From the NCBI GenBank assembly GCA_964526475.1, contig CAZGKF010000050.1, positions 1-21,733 on the forward strand: a stretch of DNA of 21,733 nt, read 5' to 3'. Positions within the stretch are counted from its first letter, which is position 1. The number at the start of each line of letters is the position of its first letter. Under the pieces are notes generated by a model. That model worked only from the letters and a program-made list of their open reading frames with translations. It ran no database searches and had not been told where the DNA came from. Below, one piece after another: positions 7,187 through 15,246 of this stretch. Source of the stretch: CAYVTV01 sp964526475. GTDB lineage: Bacteria; Bacteroidota; Bacteroidia; Bacteroidales; GCA-2748055. The position numbers and the translations under genes were made by a program.

Positions 7187-8491
7187 TTACTGAGAGTTTT
7201 CTGATAAATACTTTTCACAAGCCTTATAAATATTTTCAAATAATTCAGGGATATCTTTCTCGGCAACTGCGGAAAATGCAATCCGCAGAATATCACCAAA
7301 ACTTATCACTCCAGTATCAAAATTGTTCAGAAGGATTTGCCTTATTTCCTCCCCGGGGATTCCTTCTCTTAACTTTATGCACATAAAGTAGCCGGAATTA
7401 AAGGGATATGCTTTAAAATATTTTTCATATTTCCCGCCAGACAGAACTTCTTTTACTTTTTGATATCTCTGTTTCATGATCCCGTATTTCTCCAGTTTCT
7501 CCTGTTCGTATTCCTTGCTTTCCCAAGCCATGACGAGAAGAGATTGTGAAAGATTGGACGCATTGGAAATATTTCCCCGGACAGCACCTGCAGTTTTATC
7601 GGCAAGGGCAGTATACAAAGCAGAGTTGCCTCCTCTTATCCCGTAGGTAATGAATCCCACACGAAAACCCCATACATAGTCTTCTTTTGTAGGACCATCA
7701 ACTTTAACTGCCAGAACGTTCTCATGTAAATCAGCCAGGTAGGAAAATATAGACTGAAGTTCAATGCCTTCTTCAAATACAAGACCGAAATAAGCATCAT
7801 CACAAAGAATAACCATTTTATTCCCTGCCTCGGCTGCTTCCCTGATGACTTTTACAATTTCAAGTGCCGTTTCAACAGAGGGAGTGTAGCCGGTTGGATT
7901 ATTTGGAAAGTTTAACAGGATTACCTTTTTCCCTATTCCACCAGTAGCGATAGCTTCTTTCATTGCAATCACATCAAACTCGCCATTTCTAAAGGTATTA
8001 AATGTAAGTAAGTCTGCACCGTATGCATTTGTGAACATAAGGCTGTAATTGTCCCAGTTGAGATCGGGAACTATTAGCTTATCCCCCTCATCGAGAAACA
8101 TATAACCCAGTATGCTCAGGCCATGGGTGAGCGCGTTGGTCACTACCGGCAGACTGATTTCAATATCCTTTAAACCCGGGTTTTTCTGATAAATCATCTC
8201 CTTCCACTTTGAACGGATGTCGGGGCGGCCATAGCTGGGAGCATAGAGAAATGCTAAAGCTGGTGGTACACTGATGTTCTTTTCAATACATTTCAATCTC
8301 ATAGGCGATTTATCGTCTTCCACAGCCGTACCAATGGTGGCATTAATCCTCTTACCACGGGCAGCAGCAGATTGTCCGAGAATCCCTTTTTTGGGGAAAT
8401 ATACTTTTTCACCACGGTCTGATAACAAACTAAAAACAACATGGCTGTTTACACTGATGATTTGATTTAGTTCTTCGGCTTGGGGATTCAT
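7187..8491 (-). CDS. Class I/II PLP-dependent aminotransferase
   Basis: A 434-aa fold-type I aminotransferase. From the chosen start (ATG at 8491) the motifs are: NFPNNPTGY at 194-202 (cofactor-binding loop), CDDAYFG around 230-236 with Asp and Tyr that contact PLP, the probable Schiff-base Lys269 in DGPTKEDY, Arg277 in GFRVGF, and a C-terminal LRIAFSAV arginine that binds substrate carboxylate. An ATG 66 bases upstream in the same frame exists, but a good promoter (8529-8558) lies between it and 8491 and the extra 22 residues (Cys- and Phe-rich) do not look like family sequence, so I prefer 8491. The substrate is unknown; aromatic, branched or aspartate-type amino acids are all possible. The sulfatase gene lies upstream on the same strand. 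Confidence 0.88.
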   Translation of the reverse strand: MNPQAEELNQIISVNSHVVFSLLSDRGEKVYFPKKGILGQSAAARGKRINATIGTAVEDDKSPMRLKCIEKNISVPPALAFLYAPSYGRPDIRSKWKEMIYQKNPGLKDIEISLPVVTNALTHGLSILGYMFLDEGDKLIVPDLNWDNYSLMFTNAYGADLLTFNTFRNGEFDVIAMKEAIATGGIGKKVILLNFPNNPTGYTPSVETALEIVKVIREAAEAGNKMVILCDDAYFGLVFEEGIELQSIFSYLADLHENVLAVKVDGPTKEDYVWGFRVGFITYGIRGGNSALYTALADKTAGAVRGNISNASNLSQSLLVMAWESKEYEQEKLEKYGIMKQRYQKVKEVLSGGKYEKYFKAYPFNSGYFMCIKLREGIPGEEIRQILLNNFDTGVISFGDILRIAFSAVAEKDIPELFENIYKACEKYLSENSQ

Positions 8492-8528
8492 TATTGAAAG
8501 TTTTTTGATTAATATTATGTCATTCTCA

Positions 8529-8558
8529 CAAAAATAACATCTAAATGATAATAACAAA
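8529..8558 (-). promoter_or_regulatory. Likely promoter of the aminotransferase gene
   Basis: Read on the minus strand, TTTG (8558-8555) is followed after 18 bases by TATTTTTG (8536-8529), a perfect TAnnTTTG -7 element. Predicted transcription start is near 8521, about 30 bases before ATG 8491. This argues against the longer in-frame start at 8557. Confidence 0.5.
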
Positions 8559-8629
8559 AAAATAAAAGAAAAATATCTTACAAAACATAGATTTTCAATT
8601 TTAATTTATTTCATAATCAGCAAACTGAG

Positions 8630-10012
8630 TCAATTAAAATATTTCTCTTTATGTTTTTCCGCCAGGCTTAAAAGCTTTTTGCTGATTTCAGGATAATGAT
8701 CATAAACATTAATCTTCTCATATGGATCTGTAACCATATTATACAAGGATGTATCAATCTTTAGCTGCTGGTATTTTCCTGCACTTCCGTCATTCCCTCC
8801 TTTTACCGGGTTTCGGTACCCATGGGGAAGATGAAGTTTCCATTTACCGTCTGCGGATATTATAGCTTCGAAGTTACGGCCGGTTGTTATTGCATAGTAT
8901 TCATGAGGGTTTTGAGCTCCAGATTTATCAGTAATGATATCCCATACATTCTTTCCGTCAATTTCGTAAGTGGGAAGGTCGGCTCCGGTAAGGTAACAGA
9001 AGGTCGGGAAAAAGTCGATGGAGAAAAACGTATTGTAAGAAACTGTATTAGCTTTAATATATCCCGGATATTTCATTATTAATGGAGATCTCGCACCTCC
9101 ATCGAAAGAGCTTGCCTTTCCCTCCCTGAAAGGAGTCTGTCCTGCATGGTTCCCGTATGATAACCATGGGCCGTTGTCGGAAGTAAAGATAACAAGAGTA
9201 TTATCTTCCACTCCATTATCTTTCAAAGCTTTCATGATCTGCCCTACCGACCAGTCAATTTCCATTATTACATCACCGTAAAGGCCTGTGCCTGATCTGC
9301 CCTCGAATTTATCACTGCAGAATAAGGGCACATGAGGTTGTGGATGTGGGACATACAGGAAGAAAGGTTCATTTTTATGGCGATTAATAAAATCAACCGA
9401 TTTTTCGGTAAACCATGTAGTGAACTGTTTCTGATGCTCAGCAGTCACTGTATCAATGGTAACCTTTCCGTTTTCCCAGTACTGAAGTGGTGTTCGTCCC
9501 CAAAATTCAGGATTTTCAGGATGGCCTGCCCACATATCATTGGAATACATAATTCCTGCTGTTTCATCAAAACCCCGAACATGCGGGCGGGTATCAGGCT
9601 GATCCCCAATATGCCATTTCCCGAATATGGCAGTTTTGTAATTATTTTCCTTAAGAGTTTCCGCGATGGTCATAAACTTCGGATCCATACCTTTTTGCCC
9701 GGGTTCATGTGCCCCAAATAATTTTGTGTGTTCCGGATAACATCCGGTAAGCAAAGCTCCCCTTGAAGCTGAACATATAGCCTGGGGAACATAAAAATTA
9801 TAGAAACTCTGTCCTTCTTTTGCCAGCTGTTTAATGTTCGGGGTTTCATAACGTGGTTCTGCAAACGGTCTGAAATCGCCCCAGCCGGCATCGTCGAGGA
9901 AGATCAGAACAATATTGGGCTGATCATGATCAGATTTTTCCTGGGTTTTGCAGGAAGGAAGAATTGTTGCAATAGCAAGCAAGGTAAGACTTTCCGAAAT
10001 GATACTTTTCAT
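8630..10012 (-). CDS. Lipoprotein sulfatase (arylsulfatase family)
   Basis: A 460-aa type I sulfatase that should hydrolyse a sulfate ester on a carbohydrate or similar substrate outside the cytoplasm. A lipobox (ILPSC, lipidated Cys21) indicates an envelope lipoprotein. Metal and catalytic residues: LDDAGWGD (Asp40, Asp41), the formylglycine motif CSASR with Cys80 as the residue oxidised by a sulfatase-modifying enzyme, GKWHIG (Lys132, His134), HPQPHVP near 223-229, and TSDNG (Asp279, Asn280). All are in the expected order and the length is normal. The maturation enzyme is not in this window. The substrate cannot be told from sequence; no polysaccharide-utilisation genes (SusC/D, glycoside hydrolases) are adjacent. 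It is divergent from the SPOR-domain gene, with 42 bases between the starts. Confidence 0.92.
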   Translation of the reverse strand: MKSIISESLTLLAIATILPSCKTQEKSDHDQPNIVLIFLDDAGWGDFRPFAEPRYETPNIKQLAKEGQSFYNFYVPQAICSASRGALLTGCYPEHTKLFGAHEPGQKGMDPKFMTIAETLKENNYKTAIFGKWHIGDQPDTRPHVRGFDETAGIMYSNDMWAGHPENPEFWGRTPLQYWENGKVTIDTVTAEHQKQFTTWFTEKSVDFINRHKNEPFFLYVPHPQPHVPLFCSDKFEGRSGTGLYGDVIMEIDWSVGQIMKALKDNGVEDNTLVIFTSDNGPWLSYGNHAGQTPFREGKASSFDGGARSPLIMKYPGYIKANTVSYNTFFSIDFFPTFCYLTGADLPTYEIDGKNVWDIITDKSGAQNPHEYYAITTGRNFEAIISADGKWKLHLPHGYRNPVKGGNDGSAGKYQQLKIDTSLYNMVTDPYEKINVYDHYPEISKKLLSLAEKHKEKYFN

Positions 10013-10054
10013 AATAAAACTATTAGGGTTGAAAATTATTTCCAGATAAAAATA

Positions 10055-10414
10055 ATGAAAAACTTCGTAAATGAGCCTGTTATGAAAGAGGAAACTGTTG
10101 TGATACCTGAACCTGTTATTATTGCAAACACTCCTCCACCAGAACCTATATGGGAAATCGTTGAGAAACTCATCCCTTTAAAAGAAGCTACTGTCAGACC
10201 TGACAGTTATTTTATGATTATTGGAAGGTTCAGGGTTTATGATAATACCATTAATTACCAGGGACAAATTAAGAACGATGGCTTCTCAGATATCCTGTTG
10301 AAAAATGAAGCTGGTCTGTATCGTGTTTCGTTAATGGGAACAAACGAAATTGGTGACGCCAGAACTGAGATCATAAATATAGGGTTAAGATTTCCGAAAT
10401 ATCATGAAACCTGA
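10055..10414 (+). pseudogene. SPOR-domain protein with both ends eroded
   Basis: The 119-aa frame from ATG 10055 carries a proline-rich linker (about 1-50) and a SPOR domain (about 51-119: SYFMIIGRFRVYDNTINYQGQI then LLKNEAGLYRVS). SPOR domains bind denuded septal peptidoglycan. Family members are exported, yet no signal peptide or membrane anchor precedes the linker, and upstream DNA in frame is antisense to the sulfatase. At the C-terminus the expected continuation after His-Glu-Thr is Trp-Leu-Leu-Ile-Gln; here the codons read TGA TAG and then TTG ATT CAG GAG AAA TAA, so two adjacent stops replace what look like Trp and Leu codons and the old tail Leu-Ile-Gln-Glu-Lys persists to 10435. The gene is probably a remnant, although the domain itself is nearly complete. 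Confidence 0.7.
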
Positions 10415-10485
10415 TAGTTGATTCAGGAGAAATAATGTTATTTTTATGGTCTGTAAAAATAATAAGGATCATAAAATTATACTTC

Positions 10486-11769
10486 ATGCTAAAGATTGAA
10501 TCTCTTACCTCGAAAATCAATAACGGTGATAATCCGTTTTTCATAAGTATGTATGGATCAAATTCGGATATCCTTCAAAACCAGGCCAGCCGATACCTTG
10601 ATCTTATAAATAAATTTCTGAATTCATTTAAACATGATGAAGCGGCACTATTCAGCTCACCCGGTCGCACAGAAATAGGAGGCAACCATACCGACCATAA
10701 CCACGGGCGTGTTTTGGCCGGGGCAGTAAATCTTGATAACATTGCCGTTGCTGCAAAAAATAACACCAATGTAATCCGAATCGAATCAGAAGGATATCCC
10801 CGGTTTGAGGTAGACCTTGGTAAACTTGAAGCTGACAAGTCAGAACGGTTTACTTCGGCATCCCTGGTGCGTGGGATCTGTGCAAAGCTTAAAGAATCAG
10901 GTTATCAGATTGGCGGATTCGATGCATGTATTGACGGAGGAGTGCCAAAAGGGTCCGGGCTGAGTTCTTCTGCTTCCTTCGAAGTCCTGATTGGAAGTGT
11001 CATTAGCAGCCTCTTTAACGATGGAAAACTTGATCCGATTGAAAATGCAATTATCGGTCAGTATGCAGAAAATAACTATTTTGGGAAACCATGCGGACTT
11101 ATGGATCAGACAGCCTGTTCTCTGGGGGGGCTTATCACAATCGACTTTAAAGACCCGGCTAATCCTGTTGTTAAAAAAGTTGATTTCGATTTTGTTGCAA
11201 CCGGTTATTCCCTGGTAATTACAGATACCGGGGGCAATCATGCTGATTTAAATGACGAGTATGCCTCCCTCCCTACCGATATGAAAGCCGTAGCAGGAGA
11301 ATTAGGTAAAAATGTTTTGCGGGAGGTTAGCCTTGAGCAAGTCCTGGACATAGTACCCAGGATACGTGAAAAAGTGGGCGACCGTGCCATATTGCGTTCC
11401 ATACATTTTCATGGTGATAACCAGCGCGTGGTGGACCAGGTAAATGCACTGGAAAAAAATGACTTCCCATCATTTCTTAAAATGGTTATCAAATCCGGTT
11501 ACAGTTCCTATATGTACAACCAGAATATTTATCCGGTAAACAATATTAAGGAACAGGGAGTTTCCCTGGCTCTTGCACTTAGCGACCTGGTTCTTCAAGA
11601 AAAAGGGGCATGGAGGGTGCATGGAGGTGGGTTTGCCGGAACAATACAGGCATTCGTACCACCAGATTTGCTTGAAGAATATATCATAACACTGGAAAAT
11701 GTATATGGCAAAGGAGCCTGTAAAACATTATTTATAAGAGATAAAGGAGCCGTGAAAGTTAAATTGTGA
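10486..11769 (+). CDS. Galactokinase-like GHMP kinase
   Basis: A 427-aa sugar kinase. The galactokinase signature appears in variant form: SPGRTEIGGNHTDHNHG at 58-74 (classical form GR-N-IGEH-DYN). The GHMP ATP-binding motif VPKGSGLSSSAS is at 153-164, and GLMDQTACSLGG with candidate catalytic base Asp207 follows. Near the C-terminus is WRVHGGGFAGTIQAFVP, the third GHMP motif. It should phosphorylate galactose or a related sugar with ATP; the Glu-to-Asn change in the signature is seen in this divergent subgroup, so substrate range is uncertain. ATG 10486 is chosen because the in-frame upstream extension from 10435 (Phe/Ile/Lys-rich) overlaps the relic tail of the previous gene and looks unrelated to the family. 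No other Leloir gene is adjacent. Confidence 0.85.
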   Translation: MLKIESLTSKINNGDNPFFISMYGSNSDILQNQASRYLDLINKFLNSFKHDEAALFSSPGRTEIGGNHTDHNHGRVLAGAVNLDNIAVAAKNNTNVIRIESEGYPRFEVDLGKLEADKSERFTSASLVRGICAKLKESGYQIGGFDACIDGGVPKGSGLSSSASFEVLIGSVISSLFNDGKLDPIENAIIGQYAENNYFGKPCGLMDQTACSLGGLITIDFKDPANPVVKKVDFDFVATGYSLVITDTGGNHADLNDEYASLPTDMKAVAGELGKNVLREVSLEQVLDIVPRIREKVGDRAILRSIHFHGDNQRVVDQVNALEKNDFPSFLKMVIKSGYSSYMYNQNIYPVNNIKEQGVSLALALSDLVLQEKGAWRVHGGGFAGTIQAFVPPDLLEEYIITLENVYGKGACKTLFIRDKGAVKVKL

Positions 11770-11790
11770 TAAAAGATTTTAACTTACTTA

Positions 11791-11811
11791 TTTACTAAAG
11801 TTTCGCAGATG
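11791..11811 (-). repeat. Dispersed repeat, copy 3, at the left border of the defence island
   Basis: Reverse-strand copy of the CATCTGCGAAACTTTAG repeat, one base different from copy 1. The identity with copy 2 extends six more bases to 11817. The stop codon of the DUF4411 gene (11813-11815) lies within this extension. The repeat sits 22 bases after the stop of the galactokinase-like gene and separates plus-strand metabolic genes from the minus-strand island. Confidence 0.8.
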
Positions 11812-11812
11812 T

Positions 11813-12274
11813 TTATATCGGTTCGTTTCTTTCAGACACAGCCGGAATCTTGTTGTTTTTAGTCTTGCTTTCGCTTGCAATCAAAGTGCAATTATGCACC
11901 ATGCAATATCCAATCAAATATGGATCTGCTTCTTCTTTCCCTTCGGCTTGTTTTCGAGCATTCAGAAAACCTGTATTGTATTCGAAATTAATTATTGGTA
12001 TTGCCGCATTGATACTGGCAGCATCTGTTTCTACAACCAAATGCTTTTCCCATTTCTTTACCCATTTTTTTAAAAAGTCCTGTTGACCTTCGTAATCATT
12101 GATTTCCTGTTCTACAAAGTCAATGGTTTTGAAGCAGCCCTGTCTTATTAAATCTTCAATTTCTTCCCAAATAGCAGTAAATACAGGAATATTTCTATTG
12201 AATGTGAAGTCAAGATTTATCAATCCGCTTGTGTCAATTACATAAACCGTATTTCCTTCACTGAATAAGTCCAT
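11813..12274 (-). CDS. DUF4411 PIN-like toxin, C-terminus truncated
   Basis: This 153-aa protein matches DUF4411, a PIN-like family that acts as the toxin-type partner of XRE/ImmA-IrrE regulators; such proteins are predicted metal-dependent RNases. Visible features are YVIDTSGLINLD (Asp14), IWEEIEDLIRQG, an acidic VEQEI around 54-58, and EEADPYLIGYC (Asp117), followed by TLIASESK. The family normally ends with a short region beginning at KIP-VC; here it reads KIPAVSERNEPI and then stops, within the dispersed repeat. I estimate that roughly 10-25 residues are missing. Catalytic acids are retained, so activity is possible. The gene starts 2 bases after the stop of its XRE partner, as expected for an antitoxin-toxin pair. 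Confidence 0.8.
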   Translation of the reverse strand: MDLFSEGNTVYVIDTSGLINLDFTFNRNIPVFTAIWEEIEDLIRQGCFKTIDFVEQEINDYEGQQDFLKKWVKKWEKHLVVETDAASINAAIPIINFEYNTGFLNARKQAEGKEEADPYLIGYCMVHNCTLIASESKTKNNKIPAVSERNEPI

Positions 12275-12276
12275 TG

Positions 12277-12921
12277 TTAAGCGTTCAAAAATTGACGGGT
12301 CTTGGGAATATAGGACAACTTAACGCCTAGGAAATCAGACAAGTCCTTAATATTAATGCGATTTTGGTCAAATGCCTTGAATGCCAAACCAATGTAGGTT
12401 TTACCTTTCTCCTGAACCGCCTCTTTGGCTAAATTTCGTCCTTCCGGGTTTTTCGCCCTTCCGAATTGCGACTTGTTCCATTGATTGTGTTTCTCTTTAT
12501 AGAAAGCTATGGTGGTAAGCTTCTGTTCAAATAAGCTTCTCAGTATTGCCAAAGGCCCAACATGAAAATGCTTGCCAAGCTCAACCAAATCCTTTAATAA
12601 CCATTCCTTCTGAACTTGCTGTTGGATGGTTTTTTCATGGAAGCATCCAAGTTCCTTTGAATCAATGCTGCGTCTATCCGCAGGAAAAGGCTTTTCCTTT
12701 GGCGGTTTATTAAGTAAGAGTGTAGCAATGGTTCGTTTGTATGTTTTTGAAAATGCTTTTAGCTCTTCCAAGGTGGGCTGTTTCTCGCCTGATTCTAATT
12801 GAACCAGACGCTTAGGCGAAATACCGGTACTTTCAGAAGCCTGTGCTCGGTTCAAAGCAAGCGATTCCCTCGCCCAAACAAGGACCTCATGACTTACATT
12901 AATATGGTTATTGTCGTTCAT
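12277..12921 (-). CDS. XRE/ImmA-IrrE-type regulator lacking its peptidase core
   Basis: A 214-aa protein. Residues about 9-66 are an XRE helix-turn-helix (LVWARESLALNRAQASESTG, then KRLVQLESGEKQPTLEELKAFSKTYKR), followed by LLLNKPPKEKPFPADRR, the linker seen before an ImmA/IrrE (DUF955) metallopeptidase. From about 108 onward it matches the C-terminal part of the same proteins (ELGKHFHVGPLAILRSL, then TYIGLAFKAFDQNRINIKDLSDFLGVK). The intervening section with the HExxH zinc site, normally some 150 residues, is absent; family members are usually about 360-400 aa. The join is near residues 98-108 (about 12600-12630), in frame. DNA binding and toxin pairing may persist; peptidase activity cannot. 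It is followed directly by the DUF4411 gene. Confidence 0.75.
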   Translation of the reverse strand: MNDNNHINVSHEVLVWARESLALNRAQASESTGISPKRLVQLESGEKQPTLEELKAFSKTYKRTIATLLLNKPPKEKPFPADRRSIDSKELGCFHEKTIQQQVQKEWLLKDLVELGKHFHVGPLAILRSLFEQKLTTIAFYKEKHNQWNKSQFGRAKNPEGRNLAKEAVQEKGKTYIGLAFKAFDQNRINIKDLSDFLGVKLSYIPKTRQFLNA

Positions 12922-12971
12922 TTTATTTATTTTGATTAAACGGCAGAGCTTTGTTATTTATGTTTACTTCT

Positions 12972-14243
12972 TTATTCATCATTATCATCTTCTGTTAATT
13001 CCCCTTCCGGCAATTCCAAAGCCTTTACGGATTGTACCGCATTCCCGGCAATACCTTTGATTGAGCCGTACATGTCAATGGTATTAGTGATCACTTTATC
13101 AATTTGTTTTTCACGTTCCTTCCAGATTCGTTGCATTGACCGCTTTTCGCTCTCCAAGGCTGTTTTCATAGATGAAAAACCTTCAACAATGGCTTCTACC
13201 TGCATACGAAAAGTTGTACTCGTCAGGAAGTCATAAAGCATGTGCATTTTATCGCCTTTGTTTTCCTGTGAAGTGATGGCTGTATTCAATTGGATAAGGG
13301 ATTCACGCAATACAGCACAAAGCCCTTTAAATTCATCATAGCTGCAAACCCATACACCATCCATAATACCCATGCGATTAAACCCAGCAGGCATGGCTTC
13401 TGTAACTAATACCCCAACATCTGCCCCCTTTTCTCGCATGTCGGCTTTAAATTTCTCAATCCAACCGCTTTGAAAGTCTTTGGTACGCTTACTTTCATAA
13501 TAGATTTTTCCGCAGTTCTGCCGGGTTCTGGTATTAACGATATGAATACAGTCTCCACCTCTTGCCCCTTTTTTTATTTCTTCGATTGTGTCTAACGGAA
13601 ATTGTGCCATCAGCCATTCTTCAATGGCCAGTTCCTGAACTTCTCCTTGCAATTGCATAGAACCTTGTTCTTGTTTCCGTTTCATTTCTTCGGTAAGTTT
13701 CTTCTGATCTTCCAGTTGCTTTTGAAGCTCTTTAAATTTCAATTCATTCTTATCTTCTTCCGCTTTTCTGATTTTTTCTTTTTCCTGACCCAGTAACTCA
13801 TTAAGCTTTTTTTGCGCTTCTGCCTCTATTGATTCTTTGAGTTCAGACTTTTCCCTTTTCAGAGTTTCAATTTCGGCTCTGGTGCGGTTGAGTTCTTTGA
13901 TTTGTTCTGATTTCTCATTCAACTCCTTTTGCAAAGCTTGAAATTGTTCCGACTGTTCTTCTGTAAGTTTCGCTTTGAGTTTATCTTCAATGGCTTTCCG
14001 TTCTTCTTTTAGTTGCTTCTCAAGCCTTTCCTGAAATAGCTCATTCTCCTGTTTCTTTTTCAACTCAAAAGCCTCTTTTTCATTTTTAAGTTTTTCTTCC
14101 TGCTCTGCAACTTTCTTTTGTTCATCAGCCAGTTGAGACTGGTATTTCTGTTTGATTTCCTCTTCCAGTTGATGCGCAAGTATGTCCTGCACATCAATGA
14201 ACGTACCGCAGTTGGGGCATTTTATTTGGGTTGACTTATCCAT
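12972..14243 (-). CDS. DUF2130 protein: zinc-ribbon, coiled coil and PD-(D/E)xK-like domain
   Basis: A 423-aa protein from ATG 14243; a longer in-frame start at 14300 would lie inside rhuM and precede the conserved N-terminus. It opens with a CxxC knuckle (Cys9, Cys12 in CPNCG) and VQDILAHQ. Residues about 27-193 form a long Glu/Lys/Gln-rich coiled coil. From about 200 comes the DUF2130 domain, which fits a restriction-endonuclease-like active site: Asp231 (GGDCIHIV), Glu250 and Lys252 (YYESKRTKDF). Such proteins are frequent in R-M and defence loci but are not well characterised. The start lies one base after the RhuM stop, giving tight translational coupling. A duplicated fragment of its first 25 codons is found at 15272-15344. 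Confidence 0.85.
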   Translation of the reverse strand: MDKSTQIKCPNCGTFIDVQDILAHQLEEEIKQKYQSQLADEQKKVAEQEEKLKNEKEAFELKKKQENELFQERLEKQLKEERKAIEDKLKAKLTEEQSEQFQALQKELNEKSEQIKELNRTRAEIETLKREKSELKESIEAEAQKKLNELLGQEKEKIRKAEEDKNELKFKELQKQLEDQKKLTEEMKRKQEQGSMQLQGEVQELAIEEWLMAQFPLDTIEEIKKGARGGDCIHIVNTRTRQNCGKIYYESKRTKDFQSGWIEKFKADMREKGADVGVLVTEAMPAGFNRMGIMDGVWVCSYDEFKGLCAVLRESLIQLNTAITSQENKGDKMHMLYDFLTSTTFRMQVEAIVEGFSSMKTALESEKRSMQRIWKEREKQIDKVITNTIDMYGSIKGIAGNAVQSVKALELPEGELTEDDNDE

Positions 14244-14244
14244 A

Positions 14245-15246
14245 TTAATCTTTTTTCTTTTTCTGTTCCAATTGCTTACGGGTTCTTTCCAGACTTTCAA
14301 GAAACTGTCTCTCTACATTTGAAAGTTCTGATTCGGATATTTTGCTGTAATTATCGTATTCGGTTATCGCTTTTTGGCGAGCCAATTCAGCGGATATTTT
14401 CCCGGCATCTGTGAGGATGTTTTGTCGCGACATTGCAATAAAACCATCCAACACTTCTATCCAGTCTTTCATGGCCATGGCTTTTTGTTGCATGGCATTT
14501 ACTTCGGCAATATCCAGGTAAGCTGAAACCAGGCGGTTCAATACTTGCAGTTCTTGTTCGCTCAGGTAGTTTTTTGCCACGGAAATTTCCTGTTTTGAAG
14601 GCTTTGATCCTTTAAAACTGGTAAGTCCCATAAACGGGAGTTTGGCATTCGCCCGCTGAAAGATAACCTCAGCGGCTGTGTTTCCATGTACCGCCCAATG
14701 CAGTTTGTTTTGAACCGTCTGAAAAAACAGTTGTGTGCTTTCTGCACGGGGATCATAGTCAATGCTGGTGGAATAGATTTCGAGCACCTTGCGGTAAAAA
14801 ACTTTCTCGGAAGAACGTATATCGCGTATGCGCTCAAGGAGTTCTTCAAAATAACCGGCCCCTGTTTTCAACAGGTCATCGTTTATGGTAAAGCCCTTGA
14901 TGAGGTACTCACGCAGGCGCTCGGTGGCCCATATCCTGAACTGTGTACCCCGCATCGATTTTACCCGGTAGCCAACAGAAATTATTACGTCTAAGTTGTA
15001 AAAATTGGTTTCATACTGTTTGCCATCTGCGGCAGTTGTTCGGAAATTCCGAACAACTGAATCACGCACCAGTTCACCTTCATCGAAAATGTGCTTGATA
15101 TGTTCACTTATATTTGATTTTGATGACTGGAACAGTTCCATCATATCGGCTTGTGTAATCCAAACAGTTTCATCTTCCAAACGCACCTCCAGTTTGGTGC
15201 GCCCGTCTTCGGTTTGGTAGAGGAGTATTTCAGAGTTGGAATTCAT
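14245..15246 (-). CDS. rhuM: RhuM family protein
   Basis: A 333-aa protein of the RhuM family, first named as a virulence protein but most often found inside Type I restriction-modification operons. The hallmarks are an N-terminal ILLYQTEDGRTKLEVRLEDE-like segment (7-26), a DNA-binding-like WITQADMMELFQSSKSNISEHI (29-50), YNLDVIISVGYRV (83-95) and QFRIWATERLREYLI (102-116). The C-terminal half is helical and ends in a basic tail of lysines. Full length for the family. The molecular role is unknown. It overlaps the preceding 33-codon ORF by an ATGA junction and is followed at one base by DUF2130. Its presence next to a restriction enzyme agrees with the known association. Confidence 0.88.
   Translation of the reverse strand: MNSNSEILLYQTEDGRTKLEVRLEDETVWITQADMMELFQSSKSNISEHIKHIFDEGELVRDSVVRNFRTTAADGKQYETNFYNLDVIISVGYRVKSMRGTQFRIWATERLREYLIKGFTINDDLLKTGAGYFEELLERIRDIRSSEKVFYRKVLEIYSTSIDYDPRAESTQLFFQTVQNKLHWAVHGNTAAEVIFQRANAKLPFMGLTSFKGSKPSKQEISVAKNYLSEQELQVLNRLVSAYLDIAEVNAMQQKAMAMKDWIEVLDGFIAMSRQNILTDAGKISAELARQKAITEYDNYSKISESELSNVERQFLESLERTRKQLEQKKKKD

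Noticed and set aside
8492..8557. Longer N-terminus for the aminotransferase (ATG 8557)
   Set aside because: A good TTTG / TATTTTTG promoter lies between 8557 and 8491, and the added residues do not resemble the family.
9332..9721. 129-aa plus-strand frame antisense to the sulfatase
   Set aside because: It lies wholly within the well-supported sulfatase gene and its translation (Cys/His/Phe-rich, no domain) looks like a shadow frame.
10435..10485. Longer N-terminus for the galactokinase-like protein (ATG 10435)
   Set aside because: The extra 17 residues are hydrophobic and unrelated to the family, and the ATG sits on the stop of the relic SPOR tail.
12972..14243. DUF2130 as a structural coiled-coil/SMC-like protein
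   Set aside because: No Walker motifs are present; the C-terminal Asp-Glu-x-Lys pattern fits a nuclease-like domain better.
14244..14300. Longer DUF2130 start (ATG 14300)
   Set aside because: It lies inside the RhuM coding end and precedes the conserved zinc-knuckle N-terminus that begins at ATG 14243.
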